Assembly: GCA_035263105.1 (NCBI GenBank)
Contig: DATFRO010000064.1
Coordinates: 49,934 to 113,933 of the forward strand
Origin: DATBVX01 sp035263105
GTDB taxonomy: Bacteria; Pseudomonadota; Gammaproteobacteria; Steroidobacterales; Steroidobacteraceae
Direction of reading: 5' to 3'
Length of the DNA stretch: 64,000 nt
In this document: one piece after another, positions 1 to 9,044 of the stretch
How the letters are laid out: the number at the start of each line of letters is the position of its first letter
Position numbering within the stretch: the first letter of the stretch is position 1
The notes under the pieces: generated by a model
What the model saw: the letters and a program-made list of their open reading frames with translations, nothing else
What the model was told of the DNA's origin: nothing
The model's database searches: none
Translations under genes and position numbers: made by a program

Positions 1-391
1 TAGCGGGCGCGGATGCGGGCGGTCGTGACGCGCTCGGCCGTGCTGCGGACTGGCCGGCACGCACCTGATCGGCGAGCGTGACGGTCTCGACGTACGGTTG
101 CTCGCGATCGCTGGCGGATTCGGGTACCGCGACGACCGTGGTCTTCTCGATCTCCTCGGTGCGCACGGTCGCGATCAGAGTGCCCTTGGAAACCTTGTCG
201 CCCTTGCCGACATGCATGCGCTCGATGACGCCGTTCACGGTCGCCGGGACGTCCATCGAAGCCTTGTCGGTCTCGAGCGTGATCAGCGCGTCGTCGACGC
301 TCACTCGCTCTCCGGCGCGCGCGAGCACATCGACGACGGTGACGTCCTTGAAATCCCCCAGATCCGGCACGCGCAACTCGACTACGCTCAT
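1..391 (-). CDS. lpdA: Dihydrolipoamide dehydrogenase (E3) with N-terminal lipoyl domain, partial
   Basis: Only the first 130 codons are in the window; the gene runs off the left edge. They encode a complete lipoyl domain, with the lipoyl-lysine in the ETDKAS motif at about residue 43, followed by the start of a Pro/Ala/Ser-rich linker. The ATG at 391 overlaps the aceF stop (ATGA), so it is the third gene of aceE-aceF-lpd. The domain is nearly identical in pattern to the one in the adjacent E2. In many beta- and gammaproteobacteria the PDH E3 carries such a fused lipoyl domain ahead of the FAD/NAD disulfide reductase. The reductase part is not visible, so the identification rests on the lipoyl domain plus operon position. 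A second E2 is the alternative but is unlikely here. Confidence 0.85.
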   Translation of the reverse strand, partial: MSVVELRVPDLGDFKDVTVVDVLARAGERVSVDDALITLETDKASMDVPATVNGVIERMHVGKGDKVSKGTLIATVRTEEIEKTTVVAVPESASDREQPYVETVTLADQVRAGQSAARPSASRPPASAPA

Positions 392-1728
392 GGAATGGCC
401 TCGAGGAGACCCCGCGGCTCGGCGAGCACACGGGAAAGATAGGTGGTGAAGCGCACCGCCAGCGCGCCGTCGATCACGCGATGATCATAAGAGAGCGACA
501 ACGGCAACATCAGGCGCGGCACGAAGCTGCCGTCGCGGTAAACCGGCTGGTAGCTCGAGCGCGAGACGCCGAGGATCGCGACCTCCGGTGCATTGATGAT
601 CGGTGTGAACGCCGTGCCACCAATGCCGCCGAGGCTGGAGACGGTAAAGCACCCGCCCTGCATCTGGGCCGGCGTGAGCTTGCCTTCGCGCGCGCGCTCG
701 CTGAGCTCGCCGAGCTCGCGCGCCAGCTCGTAGATATCCTTGCGATCGGCATCGCGGATCACCGGCACGACGAGTCCGTTGGGCGTGTCGGCGGCGAACC
801 CGAGGTGCAGGTATTTCTTGAGCACCAGGTTCTCGCCGCGCGCATCCAGCGACGAGTTGAAGAGCGGGAATTCCTGCAGCGCCTTGACGCAGGCCTTGAG
901 CACGAACGCCAGCGGCGTCAGCTTGATGCCCTCCTTGACCGCCTTCCCCTTGAGCTGCGTGCGCACTGCTTCGAGGTCGGTGATATCGGCCGTGTCGAAC
1001 TGCGTGACATGCGGAATGTTCACCCAGCTCGCGTGCAGGCGCGGTCCGGAAATTCTCTGGATGCGTCCGAGCGGCTGCGTCTGCACCGGCCCGAACTTCG
1101 AGAAATCGACTTCCGGAACCTTGGGGAGTGCGCTCACACCCGACGCGGCGGCGCCCTCGGTCAGCACCTTCTTGACGAAAGCCTTGACGTCCTCGTGCGT
1201 GATCCGGCCCTTGGGTCCGGAGCCCACGACGCGCGCGAGATCGACACCGAGCTCGCGCGCAAACTTGCGCACCGACGGGCCGGCATAAGCTGAGGAGAAG
1301 TCCGCGAGGATCACTGGCGCGCGTTCAAGAGCGGGCGCGGACGCGGGCGATGCGGCCGGTGGCGCGCTCGCCACGGGCGGCGCAGTGCGCGCCGCGAGGG
1401 CTGGATGACGCACCGTCTCCTCGGCCTTGCTCGAAGCGCCGCCTGCAGGTGCGCGCTCCGCCGGCGCAGGCTCTTTCACCGCCGCCGCAGAGGCTTCCAC
1501 CAGTGCGATCAGGCTGCCTTTCGAAACCTTGCCGCCTTTCTGGATCTTGAGTGCGCTGACGCGCCCGGCGAGTGGCGAGGGCACATCCATGGTCGCCTTC
1601 TCGGTCTCGAGTGTGATGAGCGGCGTGTCGACGTCGACACTCTCGCCTTCCTTGACGAGCACGTCGACCACGGTCACGTCCTTGAAATCGCCCAGGTCGG
1701 GGACGCGGACTTCGGTGGAATTGGCCAT
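388..1728 (-). CDS. aceF: Dihydrolipoamide acetyltransferase, PDH E2
   Basis: E2 core of the pyruvate dehydrogenase complex (446 aa), transferring acetyl from lipoamide to CoA. Domains in order: one lipoyl domain (residues about 5-80, lipoyl-lysine 44 in ETEKAT), an Ala/Pro linker, a peripheral-subunit-binding domain (about 148-190, with SVRKFARELGVDL and GPKGRITHEDV), and the catalytic CAT domain ending in DHRVIDGA, whose His (about 416) is catalytic. E. coli AceF has three lipoyl domains; a single one is usual in other proteobacteria, and here E3 carries another. The gene starts 13 bp after the aceE stop and overlaps lpd by 4 nt, so the three genes are probably one transcript. Confidence 0.97.
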   Translation of the reverse strand: MANSTEVRVPDLGDFKDVTVVDVLVKEGESVDVDTPLITLETEKATMDVPSPLAGRVSALKIQKGGKVSKGSLIALVEASAAAVKEPAPAERAPAGGASSKAEETVRHPALAARTAPPVASAPPAASPASAPALERAPVILADFSSAYAGPSVRKFARELGVDLARVVGSGPKGRITHEDVKAFVKKVLTEGAAASGVSALPKVPEVDFSKFGPVQTQPLGRIQRISGPRLHASWVNIPHVTQFDTADITDLEAVRTQLKGKAVKEGIKLTPLAFVLKACVKALQEFPLFNSSLDARGENLVLKKYLHLGFAADTPNGLVVPVIRDADRKDIYELARELGELSERAREGKLTPAQMQGGCFTVSSLGGIGGTAFTPIINAPEVAILGVSRSSYQPVYRDGSFVPRLMLPLSLSYDHRVIDGALAVRFTTYLSRVLAEPRGLLEAIP

Positions 1729-1741
1729 TGCGGTGCCGGGC

Positions 1742-4405
1742 CTACACCGTCAGTGGATTCGGCTTCGCGGGATCGATACCGAAGTCCTTCATCGCCTTCG
1801 TCACCGTGGAGCGATCGAGCTTGCCGTCATCGGAGAGCGCCTTGAGGGCCGCAACCGCGATGTAGTGGCGATCGACCTCGAAGAAGTGGCGCAACGCTGC
1901 GCGTCCATCGCTGCGCCCATAGCCATCCGTCCCGAGCGCGACATAGCGGCCAGGGACCCATTGGCGGATCTGGTCGGGCACAGTCCTGATGTAGTCGGTC
2001 GCCGCGACAAACGGGCCGCTGCGTTCGCCGAGACACTGCTGCACGTGATTGGCGCGCGGCGCATCAGTGGGGTGCAGCATGTTCCAGCGCTCGATCTCGA
2101 GCGCGTTACGCCGCAGCTGGTTGAAGCTCGTGACGGAGAAGACATCGGCCGGCACGCCGTAGTCCTTCTCGAGGATCTCGGCCGCGGCGAGCACCTCGCG
2201 CAGGATGGTGCCGGAGCCCATCAGGCTCACGCGAACTTTGCCGCGCCCGCCGATCTGCAGCAGGTACATGCCGTTGAGGATCCCCTGCTGTACGCCCGGT
2301 GGCATCGCCGGGTGCGCGTAGTTCTCGTTCATGCAGGTGACGTAATAGAAGATGTTCTCCTGCTCGGCATACATGCGGCGCAGTCCGTCCTGGACGATGA
2401 CCGCCAGCTCGTAGGCGAACGTCGGATCGTAGGCCACGCAGTTCGGAATCGTGCTCGCCGCGAGATGACTGTGACCGTCCTGGTGCTGCAACCCCTCGCC
2501 CGCCAATGTCGTGCGGCCCGCGGTGCCGCCGACGAGAAAACCGCGCGCCTGCATGTCACCTGCGGCCCAGGCGAAATCGCCGACGCGCTGGAAGCCGAAC
2601 ATCGAATAGAAGATGTAGAACGGCACCATGTTGAGGTCGTGATTCGTGTAGGCCGTGCCCGCGGCGATCCACGAGCAGAGCGAGCCCGCCTCGTTGATGC
2701 CTTCCTCGAGCACCTGGCCCTTCTTGTCTTCGCGGTAGTAGGTCAGCTGCTCCACGTCCTGCGGCGTGTACAGCTGCCCGACGGATGAATAAATGCCGAT
2801 CTGGCGGAACATGCCCTCCATGCCGAAGGTGCGCGCCTCGTCCGGGACGATGGGCACGATGTGCTTGCCCACGTTCTTGTCCTTGACCAGCGCCTGGAGG
2901 ATGCGCACCAGCGCCATCGTCGTGGAAATCTCGCGGTCCCCGGTGCCCTCCAGCAGATTCGCGAAGGTTTCCAGCGGCGGGACGATCAGCGGCTGCGCCT
3001 TGCTACGACGCACCGGCATGTAGCCGCCGAGCGTGATACGCCGCTCGCGCAGATATTTCAGTTCTTCGCTGTCGGCCGCCGGTTTGGCGAATGGCAGGTT
3101 CCCGATATCGGCGTCCGACACCGGGATATGGAACCGGTCGCGGAACGCCTTCAACGCCTCTTCATCCAGCTTCTTCTGCTGGTGCGCGATCATCTGGCCT
3201 TCGCCGGCCTTGCCCAGACCGTATCCCTTCACGGTCTTGGCGAGGATCACCGTGGGTTGACCCTTGTGCGCAACCGCCGCCGCGTAGGCGCTGAACACCT
3301 TGCGCGCATCGTGACCGCCGCGATTGAGGTGCCAGATCTCCTCATCGGACATGTTGGCGACCATCGCCTTGAGCTCGGGATACTTGCCGAAGAAATGCTC
3401 GCGCGTGTAGGCGCCGCCCTTGGCCTTGAAATTCTGGTACTCGCCGTCGACGCACTCTTCCATCACGCGCCGCAGGAGCCCTTTGGTGTCCTTGGCCAGC
3501 AGCGGGTCCCAGCGCGAGCCCCAGATCACCTTGAGCACGTTCCAGCCGGCGCCGAGAAAGGCCGCTTCGAGTTCCTGGATGATCTTGCCGTTGCCGCGCA
3601 CCGGTCCATCGAGGCGCTGCAGGTTGCAATTGATCACGAAGATCAGGTTGTCGAGCCCCTCGCGCACCGGCATCGTCAGCGCGCCCATCGATTCGGGCTC
3701 GTCCATCTCGCCGTCGCCGAGGAAGCACCACACCTTGCGATCCGACGGCTTCACCATCCCGCGGTGCTCGAGATAGCGAATGAAGCGCGCCTGGAAGATC
3801 GCCATCATCGGCCCGAGGCCCATCGACACGGTCGGGAACTGCCAGAAGTCCGGCATCAGCCACGGGTGAGGATAAGAAGAGAGTCCCTTGCCCGAGACTT
3901 CCTGGCGGAAATGGCGCAGCTGTTCCTCGGTCAGCCGTCCTTCGAGGTAGGCGCGCGCATAGATGCCGGGACTCGAGTGTCCCTGGATGAAGAGCATGTC
4001 CCCCGGATGATTGTCGGAAGGTGCACGCCAGAAATGATTGAAGCCCACCTCGTACAGGGTCGCCGACGAGGCATAACTCGAGAGGTGACCGCCATACTCG
4101 CTGCTGGTGCGGTTGGCGAGCACCACCATGGCGATCGCATTCCAGCGGATGTACGCCTCGATGCGACGCTCGAGCGCGCGGTTGCCCGGGTACTCACGCT
4201 CCTGTCCCGGCGCAATCGTATTGACGTAGGCGGTGTTCGGACGGAACGGCAGATACGCGCCGGAGCGACGCGTGTGATCGATGACGCGCTCCAGCAGGTA
4301 GTGAGCCCGCTCCGCTCCATGAGTTCTCAGGACCGAATCGATGGATTCAATCCATTCCTGGGTTTCGGTGGGGTCGAGGTCGTCGTGCTTGGGCTCTTGA
4401 GCCAT
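1742..4405 (-). CDS. aceE: Pyruvate dehydrogenase E1, homodimeric type
   Basis: ThDP-dependent E1, which decarboxylates pyruvate and acetylates the E2 lipoyl group. From the ATG at 4405 the protein is 887 aa, the same length as E. coli AceE as I recall it. The N-terminus (MAQEPKHDDLDPTETQEW) aligns with the E. coli start. The ThDP/Mg motif GDGEMDEPES (about residue 229) to NCNLQRLDGPV is intact, and the C-terminal DEARTFGMEGMFRQIGIYS block is present. The frame stays open to a TTG at 4462, but those 19 extra residues are not family-like and would cover the predicted promoter, so 4405 is preferred. First gene of aceE-aceF-lpd. Confidence 0.97.
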   Translation of the reverse strand: MAQEPKHDDLDPTETQEWIESIDSVLRTHGAERAHYLLERVIDHTRRSGAYLPFRPNTAYVNTIAPGQEREYPGNRALERRIEAYIRWNAIAMVVLANRTSSEYGGHLSSYASSATLYEVGFNHFWRAPSDNHPGDMLFIQGHSSPGIYARAYLEGRLTEEQLRHFRQEVSGKGLSSYPHPWLMPDFWQFPTVSMGLGPMMAIFQARFIRYLEHRGMVKPSDRKVWCFLGDGEMDEPESMGALTMPVREGLDNLIFVINCNLQRLDGPVRGNGKIIQELEAAFLGAGWNVLKVIWGSRWDPLLAKDTKGLLRRVMEECVDGEYQNFKAKGGAYTREHFFGKYPELKAMVANMSDEEIWHLNRGGHDARKVFSAYAAAVAHKGQPTVILAKTVKGYGLGKAGEGQMIAHQQKKLDEEALKAFRDRFHIPVSDADIGNLPFAKPAADSEELKYLRERRITLGGYMPVRRSKAQPLIVPPLETFANLLEGTGDREISTTMALVRILQALVKDKNVGKHIVPIVPDEARTFGMEGMFRQIGIYSSVGQLYTPQDVEQLTYYREDKKGQVLEEGINEAGSLCSWIAAGTAYTNHDLNMVPFYIFYSMFGFQRVGDFAWAAGDMQARGFLVGGTAGRTTLAGEGLQHQDGHSHLAASTIPNCVAYDPTFAYELAVIVQDGLRRMYAEQENIFYYVTCMNENYAHPAMPPGVQQGILNGMYLLQIGGRGKVRVSLMGSGTILREVLAAAEILEKDYGVPADVFSVTSFNQLRRNALEIERWNMLHPTDAPRANHVQQCLGERSGPFVAATDYIRTVPDQIRQWVPGRYVALGTDGYGRSDGRAALRHFFEVDRHYIAVAALKALSDDGKLDRSTVTKAMKDFGIDPAKPNPLTV

Positions 4406-4432
4406 TTCGTTGGGGTCCCGGCGCAGCCCCGG

Positions 4433-4462
4433 TATGATCCGGGCTTGGTTCTTTTCGGTCAA
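4433..4462. promoter_or_regulatory. Overlapping divergent promoters for aceE (minus) and the aminopeptidase gene (plus)
   Basis: On plus, TTGGGG (4410-4415), a 17-nt spacer and TATGAT (4433-4438) would serve the GTG-started aminopeptidase gene at 4471. On minus, TTGACC (4462-4457), a 17-nt spacer and GATCAT (4439-4434) would serve aceE with its ATG at 4405. The two -10 elements lie on top of each other, so RNA polymerase could occupy only one direction at a time. This is a visual match to sigma70 consensus, not a demonstrated start. Confidence 0.45.
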
Positions 4463-4470
4463 GGCAAGAA

Positions 4471-5991
4471 GTGACGGCCCGCCTGGTTCCCGAGCAATCG
4501 CAGCCGCGTATCACACATCGCCCACACGCGCTGCGCCTCGGTGCGCTCGCCCGGTGCGACGCGCTGCTCGTCATGATTCCCGCCGATCTTGCGCCTGCGA
4601 AATGGAAATCCCTGCCGCGCGGCGCGTGGTTGCGCTCCGAGTACCTGAGGAGAAAGTGCCGCGCGGGCGCGACGCTCAGCGCGCGACTCGATGGCAAGCG
4701 TCACGGACTTGTCATCGTCGGCCTGCGGGCCGATACGGCGAGCGCGTTCGAGACGCTGCATCTCGCCGGCCGGATGCTGAAGGAAACTCGCGCTCTGCAA
4801 CCCGGCAGGATCGCGCTGGCAACGGTCGGTCTCGACGGCAGCGCCGCGCGCAATGCGCTCGAGGCGTTGCTGGCGGGGTCCCTCGCCGCTGCATTCGAAT
4901 TGCCCAGTTTCAAGTCGCGGCAAGGCAACGGGGCAGCGCCGCGCGAAATCACGATTTTCGATCCCGGTCGCAATGATTTTGCGGCGACGCTCGCCAGCAG
5001 CGAGGGCAACAACCTGGCGCGCTGGCTGACCGCCTTGCCCGGTAATGAGCTGACGCCGGCCTCCTACCGTGAAATGGCCACGACGCTCGCACGACGCGAG
5101 GGCTGGCGTGTCGAGTTCTTCGATCGCGCCAAGCTCGCCCGGCGCGGTGCCGGTGCCTTTCTCGCGGTCACGCAAGGGAGCGAGGACGATGGCTCGGGCA
5201 TCCTGCACGTTCAGTATCGCGGCACCGGCAATGGTTCCTCCCCGCGCCTGGGACTCGTCGGCAAGGGCATTTGCTTCGACACGGGTGGCACGAACCTGAA
5301 GGCGCATCGAAGCATGCTCGACATGCACATCGACATGGGCGGCAGCGCAGTCGCACTCGCGACCTTGCTCGCGCTCACGCGCCTGCGCGTGCCTTACCGG
5401 GTCGACTGCTGGCTGGCGCTCGCCGAGAACCGCATCGGCCCGAAGGCGTACAAGCCGCAGGATGTCGTCAAGGCGAGCAACGGCACCAGCATCCAGGTGA
5501 TTCACACCGACGCCGAAGGACGCATGGTGCTCGCGGACGCCCTGGCCTTCGCCGCGCGGGAGAAGCCCGCGCTGGTCCTGGACTTCGCCACGCTCACCGG
5601 TGCCTGCGTCAATGCGCTGACCGAGCGCTACAGCGGCGTCTTCACCAACCGACCCGAGTGGCGCGAGGTGCTGGAGCGTGCCGGGAGCGCGAGCGGCGAA
5701 CGCGTGTGGTGTTTCCCGATGGACGCGGATTTCGATGCGGACCTCGAGAGCGCGAACGCGGACATCGTGCAATGTCTGCCGGACAACAAGGGCGATCACA
5801 TCTACGCTGCGCGCTTTCTGAGCCGCTTCGTGCCGCCGGCGATTCCATGGGCGCACGTCGATCTCGCCGCAGCGACGCGCACCGGCGGACTCGCGCACAT
5901 CAACACCGAGATCACCGGCTTCGGCGTGCGCTACGCGGTGAACCTGCTGATGGAACAGGACCTGCTCGGCGAGGCGCGGCGCGCGTCATGA
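4471..5991 (+). CDS. Leucyl aminopeptidase family (M17) protein
   Basis: 506-aa M17 metallo-aminopeptidase, releasing N-terminal residues from cytosolic peptides with two metal ions. The C-terminal catalytic domain is clear: GLVGKGICFDTGG (about 264-276, the Lys and Asp ligands), then HIDMGG (Asp), then HTDAEGRMVLADAL near 345 with the catalytic Asp/Glu/Arg. The usual NTDAEGR has His in place of Asn. The N-terminal domain is divergent. The start is GTG with AAGG upstream at 4461; the next Met is about residue 35, inside the N-terminal domain. It overlaps pyrC by 4 nt. Because it is divergent from PepA, no pepA symbol is given. Confidence 0.9.
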   Translation: MTARLVPEQSQPRITHRPHALRLGALARCDALLVMIPADLAPAKWKSLPRGAWLRSEYLRRKCRAGATLSARLDGKRHGLVIVGLRADTASAFETLHLAGRMLKETRALQPGRIALATVGLDGSAARNALEALLAGSLAAAFELPSFKSRQGNGAAPREITIFDPGRNDFAATLASSEGNNLARWLTALPGNELTPASYREMATTLARREGWRVEFFDRAKLARRGAGAFLAVTQGSEDDGSGILHVQYRGTGNGSSPRLGLVGKGICFDTGGTNLKAHRSMLDMHIDMGGSAVALATLLALTRLRVPYRVDCWLALAENRIGPKAYKPQDVVKASNGTSIQVIHTDAEGRMVLADALAFAAREKPALVLDFATLTGACVNALTERYSGVFTNRPEWREVLERAGSASGERVWCFPMDADFDADLESANADIVQCLPDNKGDHIYAARFLSRFVPPAIPWAHVDLAAATRTGGLAHINTEITGFGVRYAVNLLMEQDLLGEARRAS

Positions 5992-7043
5992 GCCGCAGCC
6001 TCACGTTGCTTCGCCCCGACGACTGGCACCTGCACCTGCGCGACGGTGAGGAGCTGCGCGCGGTGATCGGGTTCACGGTGCAGCGGTTCGCACGCGCCAT
6101 CGTGATGCCGAACCTGCAGCCGCCCATCACCACGGTGGATGCGGCGCGCTCCTACCGGCAACGGATTCTCGATGCCGCGGGATCGGGCTCGCAGTTCGAG
6201 CCGCTGATGACGCTCTATCTCACCGATGAGACCCAACCCGCTGAAATCGACGCCGCGCGCGCCAGCGGCTTCATCCACGGCGTGAAGCTCTACCCGGCGG
6301 GCGCGACGACTCACTCGCAGGCGGGCGTGCGCACAGTGGAGCGCGTGTATGACGTGCTCGAGCGCCTGCAGTCGGTCGGTTTGCCGCTCCTGGTGCACGG
6401 CGAAGTCACCGATCCCGCGGTCGATATCTTCGATCGCGAAGAGCGCTTCATCGAACGGGTGCTGGAGCCACTGGTGCGTCGCTTCGCGCAACTCAAGATC
6501 GTGTTCGAACACATCACGACACGGGCCGCCGTGCAGTTCGTGCGTGGTGCACGCGCCGGTGTGGGCGCCACGATCACGCCGCAACACCTGTTGTTGAACC
6601 GCAATGCCTTGTTCGCCGGCGGTATCCGTCCGCACCATTACTGCCTGCCGGTGCTCAAGACCGAGAGCGATCGCGAAGCCGTGCTCGCGGCCGCGACCAG
6701 CGGTGAGCCCAAGTTCTTTCTCGGGACCGATAGTGCTCCGCATGCGCGCTCCGCGAAGGAAACGGCGTGCGGCTGCGCGGGGATCTTCTCGGCGCACGCT
6801 GCCATCGAGCTCTATGCCGAGGCGTTCGAAGCGGCCGGTGCGCTCGAACGGCTGCAGGGGTTCGCGAGCGAGTTCGGCGCCGATTTCTATGGACTGCCGC
6901 GCAACCGCACCACGATCACCCTGAGCCGTGGTGAATGGCGCGTGCCGCAGGCGTTGAGCTTCGGTCGCGGGCAACTGGTGCCGTTTCGCGCCGGCGAGAG
7001 CGTGGCGTGGCGCTTTGGCGCGGCCGGTTCGAGCAATGCCTGA
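5988..7043 (+). CDS. pyrC: Dihydroorotase
   Basis: 351-aa class II dihydroorotase, which cyclises N-carbamoyl-aspartate to dihydroorotate in pyrimidine synthesis. The metal-binding HLHLRDG starts at His14, and the likely carboxylated Lys100 lies in GVKLYPAGATT. The later motifs HGEV (His), FEHITT (His) and FLGTDSAPH (catalytic Asp) are all present. Length matches E. coli PyrC (about 348). The ATG at 5988 overlaps the aminopeptidase stop as ATGA, so the much longer open frame upstream is a shadow of that gene. RNase T follows with an 8-bp overlap. Confidence 0.96.
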   Translation: MSRSLTLLRPDDWHLHLRDGEELRAVIGFTVQRFARAIVMPNLQPPITTVDAARSYRQRILDAAGSGSQFEPLMTLYLTDETQPAEIDAARASGFIHGVKLYPAGATTHSQAGVRTVERVYDVLERLQSVGLPLLVHGEVTDPAVDIFDREERFIERVLEPLVRRFAQLKIVFEHITTRAAVQFVRGARAGVGATITPQHLLLNRNALFAGGIRPHHYCLPVLKTESDREAVLAAATSGEPKFFLGTDSAPHARSAKETACGCAGIFSAHAAIELYAEAFEAAGALERLQGFASEFGADFYGLPRNRTTITLSRGEWRVPQALSFGRGQLVPFRAGESVAWRFGAAGSSNA

Positions 7044-7737
7044 GACTTCCCCATTGCTGATGGCCGGGCGCTTCCGCGGATTTCTCCCGGTCGTCATCGA
7101 CTGCGAGACCGGCGGTTTCAATCCGGCGCGCGACGCCTTGCTGGAAATCGCGGCGGTGATGATCGAGATCGCGCCGGATGAGACCCTGCAGCGTGGCGCC
7201 ACTCACCGCTACCACGTGCAACCTTTCGCCGGCTCGAACCTCGAGCCCGCCTCGCTCGAAGTGATCGGGATCGATCCGCACCATCCGCTGCGGCCCGCGA
7301 TTCCGGAGAAGGACGCGTTGCAGAGAATCTTCCGCGAGATCCGCCACGCCATGTCGGCGAGCGGCTGCAAGCGCGCGATCCTCGTCGGGCACAACGCCTT
7401 CTTCGATCTCAGCTTCATCAACGCGGCCATCACGCGCGCCGACGTCAAGCGCAGCCCGCTGCATCCGTTCTCCTGCTTCGACACCGCCACGCTCGCCGGC
7501 GTGGCGTTCGGCCAGACGGTGCTGTCACGAGCCTTGGTGGCGGCGGGCCTGGAGTGGGATCCCGCATCCGCGCACTCGGCGGCTTACGACGCGGAGCGAA
7601 CGGCGGACCTGTTCTGCCTGATCTGCAACCAGTTCAAGCCGATCTACGACCAGACGACGCGGCGCCTCGCCGCGCTCAACATCGATCTCAGCCAGATCGA
7701 GGGGGCGCCGCCCTTCGAGGCGACGCCCGCCGAGTGA
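7036..7737 (+). CDS. rnt: Ribonuclease T
   Basis: 233-aa DEDD-family 3'-5' exoribonuclease that trims tRNA 3' ends and matures 5S/23S rRNA. Exonuclease motifs: Asp22/Glu24 in VIDCETGGFN, HNAFFDLSFIN in the middle, and HSAAYDAERTA near the C-terminus. Ends 4 bp before the convergent glutaredoxin gene. The ATG at 7036 overlaps the pyrC stop by 8 bp. A TTG at 7015 would add residues that do not fit the family. Confidence 0.95.
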   Translation: MPETSPLLMAGRFRGFLPVVIDCETGGFNPARDALLEIAAVMIEIAPDETLQRGATHRYHVQPFAGSNLEPASLEVIGIDPHHPLRPAIPEKDALQRIFREIRHAMSASGCKRAILVGHNAFFDLSFINAAITRADVKRSPLHPFSCFDTATLAGVAFGQTVLSRALVAAGLEWDPASAHSAAYDAERTADLFCLICNQFKPIYDQTTRRLAALNIDLSQIEGAPPFEATPAE

Positions 7738-7741
7738 TGTC

Positions 7742-8068
7742 TCAGCCGGCGCTCGCGGCGCCGGCGTCCTGGAGCAGCTTCTTCAGTTCACCGCTCCGGT
7801 ACATCTCCAGCGCGATGTCGCAACCGCCGAGCAGCTCGCCGTTGACGTACAGCTGCGGATAGGTGGGCCAGTTCGAATACGCCTTGAGCGCTTCGCGCAG
7901 CTCCGGATCCTCGAAGATGTTGACGTGTGCGAACTCCGCGCCGCAGGCGCGCAGCGCCGCCACGGTCTGCGCGGAGAATCCGCACTGGGGAAAGTCCGGC
8001 GTGCCCTTCATGAAGAGCACCACCGGCCTGGCATTGATTTGCTGCTTGATGCGTTCCACCACTTCCAC
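7742..8068 (-). CDS. grxD: Monothiol glutaredoxin, Grx4 family
   Basis: 108-aa single-domain glutaredoxin with the monothiol active site CGFS at residues 29-32, followed by a TYPQLYVNGELLGGCDI block that contributes to glutathione binding. Proteins of this class carry and deliver 2Fe-2S clusters rather than reducing disulfides. The start is ATG at 8068. A DUF1289 gene lies 23 bp upstream on the same strand and may be co-transcribed. Confidence 0.96.
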   Translation of the reverse strand: MEVVERIKQQINARPVVLFMKGTPDFPQCGFSAQTVAALRACGAEFAHVNIFEDPELREALKAYSNWPTYPQLYVNGELLGGCDIALEMYRSGELKKLLQDAGAASAG

Positions 8069-8091
8069 GATTCATCGCCTCCGATTTCAGT

Positions 8092-8301
8092 TCAACCGAC
8101 TGTTGTACGGCGCAGCGCCTGGCGCCGCTCCTCGACGGCCTCGAGCACCTGCCAGCGCTCGGCGCGGCTCAGTGACGACCAGCAGGCAATTTCCGCCACG
8201 CTGCGCAGGCAGCCCGTGCAGTATCCGCGCTCATCGAGGCGGCAGATATTGATACACGGTGAGGCCGGTTCAAGATGATCCGCGGGAGCGCCAGAGGCCA
8301 T
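8092..8301 (-). CDS. DUF1289 small cysteine protein
   Basis: 69-aa protein with the DUF1289 signature: SPCINICRLDERGYCTGCLRS places four Cys in a CxxxC-x7-CxxC arrangement that probably binds zinc or an Fe-S cluster, followed by an EIxxWSSLSxAERWxVL segment. Function is unknown in the family. It lies 23 bp upstream of the CGFS glutaredoxin, which hints at an Fe-S or redox context (inference). The start is ATG at 8301. Confidence 0.85.
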   Translation of the reverse strand: MASGAPADHLEPASPCINICRLDERGYCTGCLRSVAEIACWSSLSRAERWQVLEAVEERRQALRRTTVG

Positions 8302-8416
8302 TGAATTGCCGATGAAAAGTCGTCGCCCGATGATTGAATTATCAGGGGTCGTCGCCTATTCTTCAAACCCGCGCTGGTGCCCGGCACCACCAACAACGAA
8401 CCGAAGGGGAGCCTAC

Positions 8417-9019
8417 ATGAATCCACTCAATTCAGTTCCCGGCGCAATCATCACGGGCATCGTGCTGGCGATCATCGCCTTCGTGGTGGTCCCGGGCGCG
8501 GGCTTCAACGAACTCTCACTGGCCCGCTGGATTCACATCCTCTCGGGCGTGATGTGGATCGGACTCCTCTATTACTTCAATGTCGCACAGACCCCGGCCC
8601 TCGCGGCCGCCGCGGCGGACAAGGGCGGCCCTGGCGGCGCCGGCATCACCAAGTACGTCGCACCGCGTGCCCTCCTCTGGTTCCGCTGGGGAGCGGTTTC
8701 CACCTGGCTGACGGGCGTCTGGTACCTCGCCAAGAGCCACAACCTCGGGGGCGCCTTCAGTCTTGGCCTCGGCGGCGACGCCGTGAACGTGTACCAGCTG
8801 ACCATCGGCATCGGCGCCTGGCTCGGGACGATCATGGCGTTCAACGTCTGGGTCTTCATCTGGCCGAACCAGAAGAAGATTCTCGGCATCGTGCCGGCGA
8901 CCGACGAACAGAAGGCGAAGGCGCGCAAAATTGCGGGCACCGCTTCGCGCGTCAATTTCGTGCTCTCGATTCCGCTGCTGTTGTGCATGGGTTCCGCCAG
9001 TCACGGCATGCCGTTCTGA
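8417..9019 (+). CDS. Urate_ox_N-like integral membrane protein
   Basis: 200-aa protein with about five hydrophobic segments (residues about 8-30, 37-53, 88-105, 125-155, 175-192). The pattern ARWIHILSGVMWIGLLYYFN and the LLWFRWGA and FNVWVFIWPNQKKILG segments match the urate oxidase N-terminal membrane domain (PF06181), which in some proteins is fused to a cytochrome c. No CXXCH haem site or uricase domain is present. The ATG at 8417 has AAGGGGAG just upstream (about 8403-8410). It is followed by a strong terminator, so it is probably monocistronic. The role is unknown. Confidence 0.75.
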   Translation: MNPLNSVPGAIITGIVLAIIAFVVVPGAGFNELSLARWIHILSGVMWIGLLYYFNVAQTPALAAAAADKGGPGGAGITKYVAPRALLWFRWGAVSTWLTGVWYLAKSHNLGGAFSLGLGGDAVNVYQLTIGIGAWLGTIMAFNVWVFIWPNQKKILGIVPATDEQKAKARKIAGTASRVNFVLSIPLLLCMGSASHGMPF

Positions 9020-9044
9020 GCGCACGCGGCAGTGCCACGAACCG

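Noticed and set aside
4406..4462. TTG-initiated N-terminal extension of AceE
   Set aside because: Not family-like, gives a length other than 887 aa and would cover the predicted promoter.
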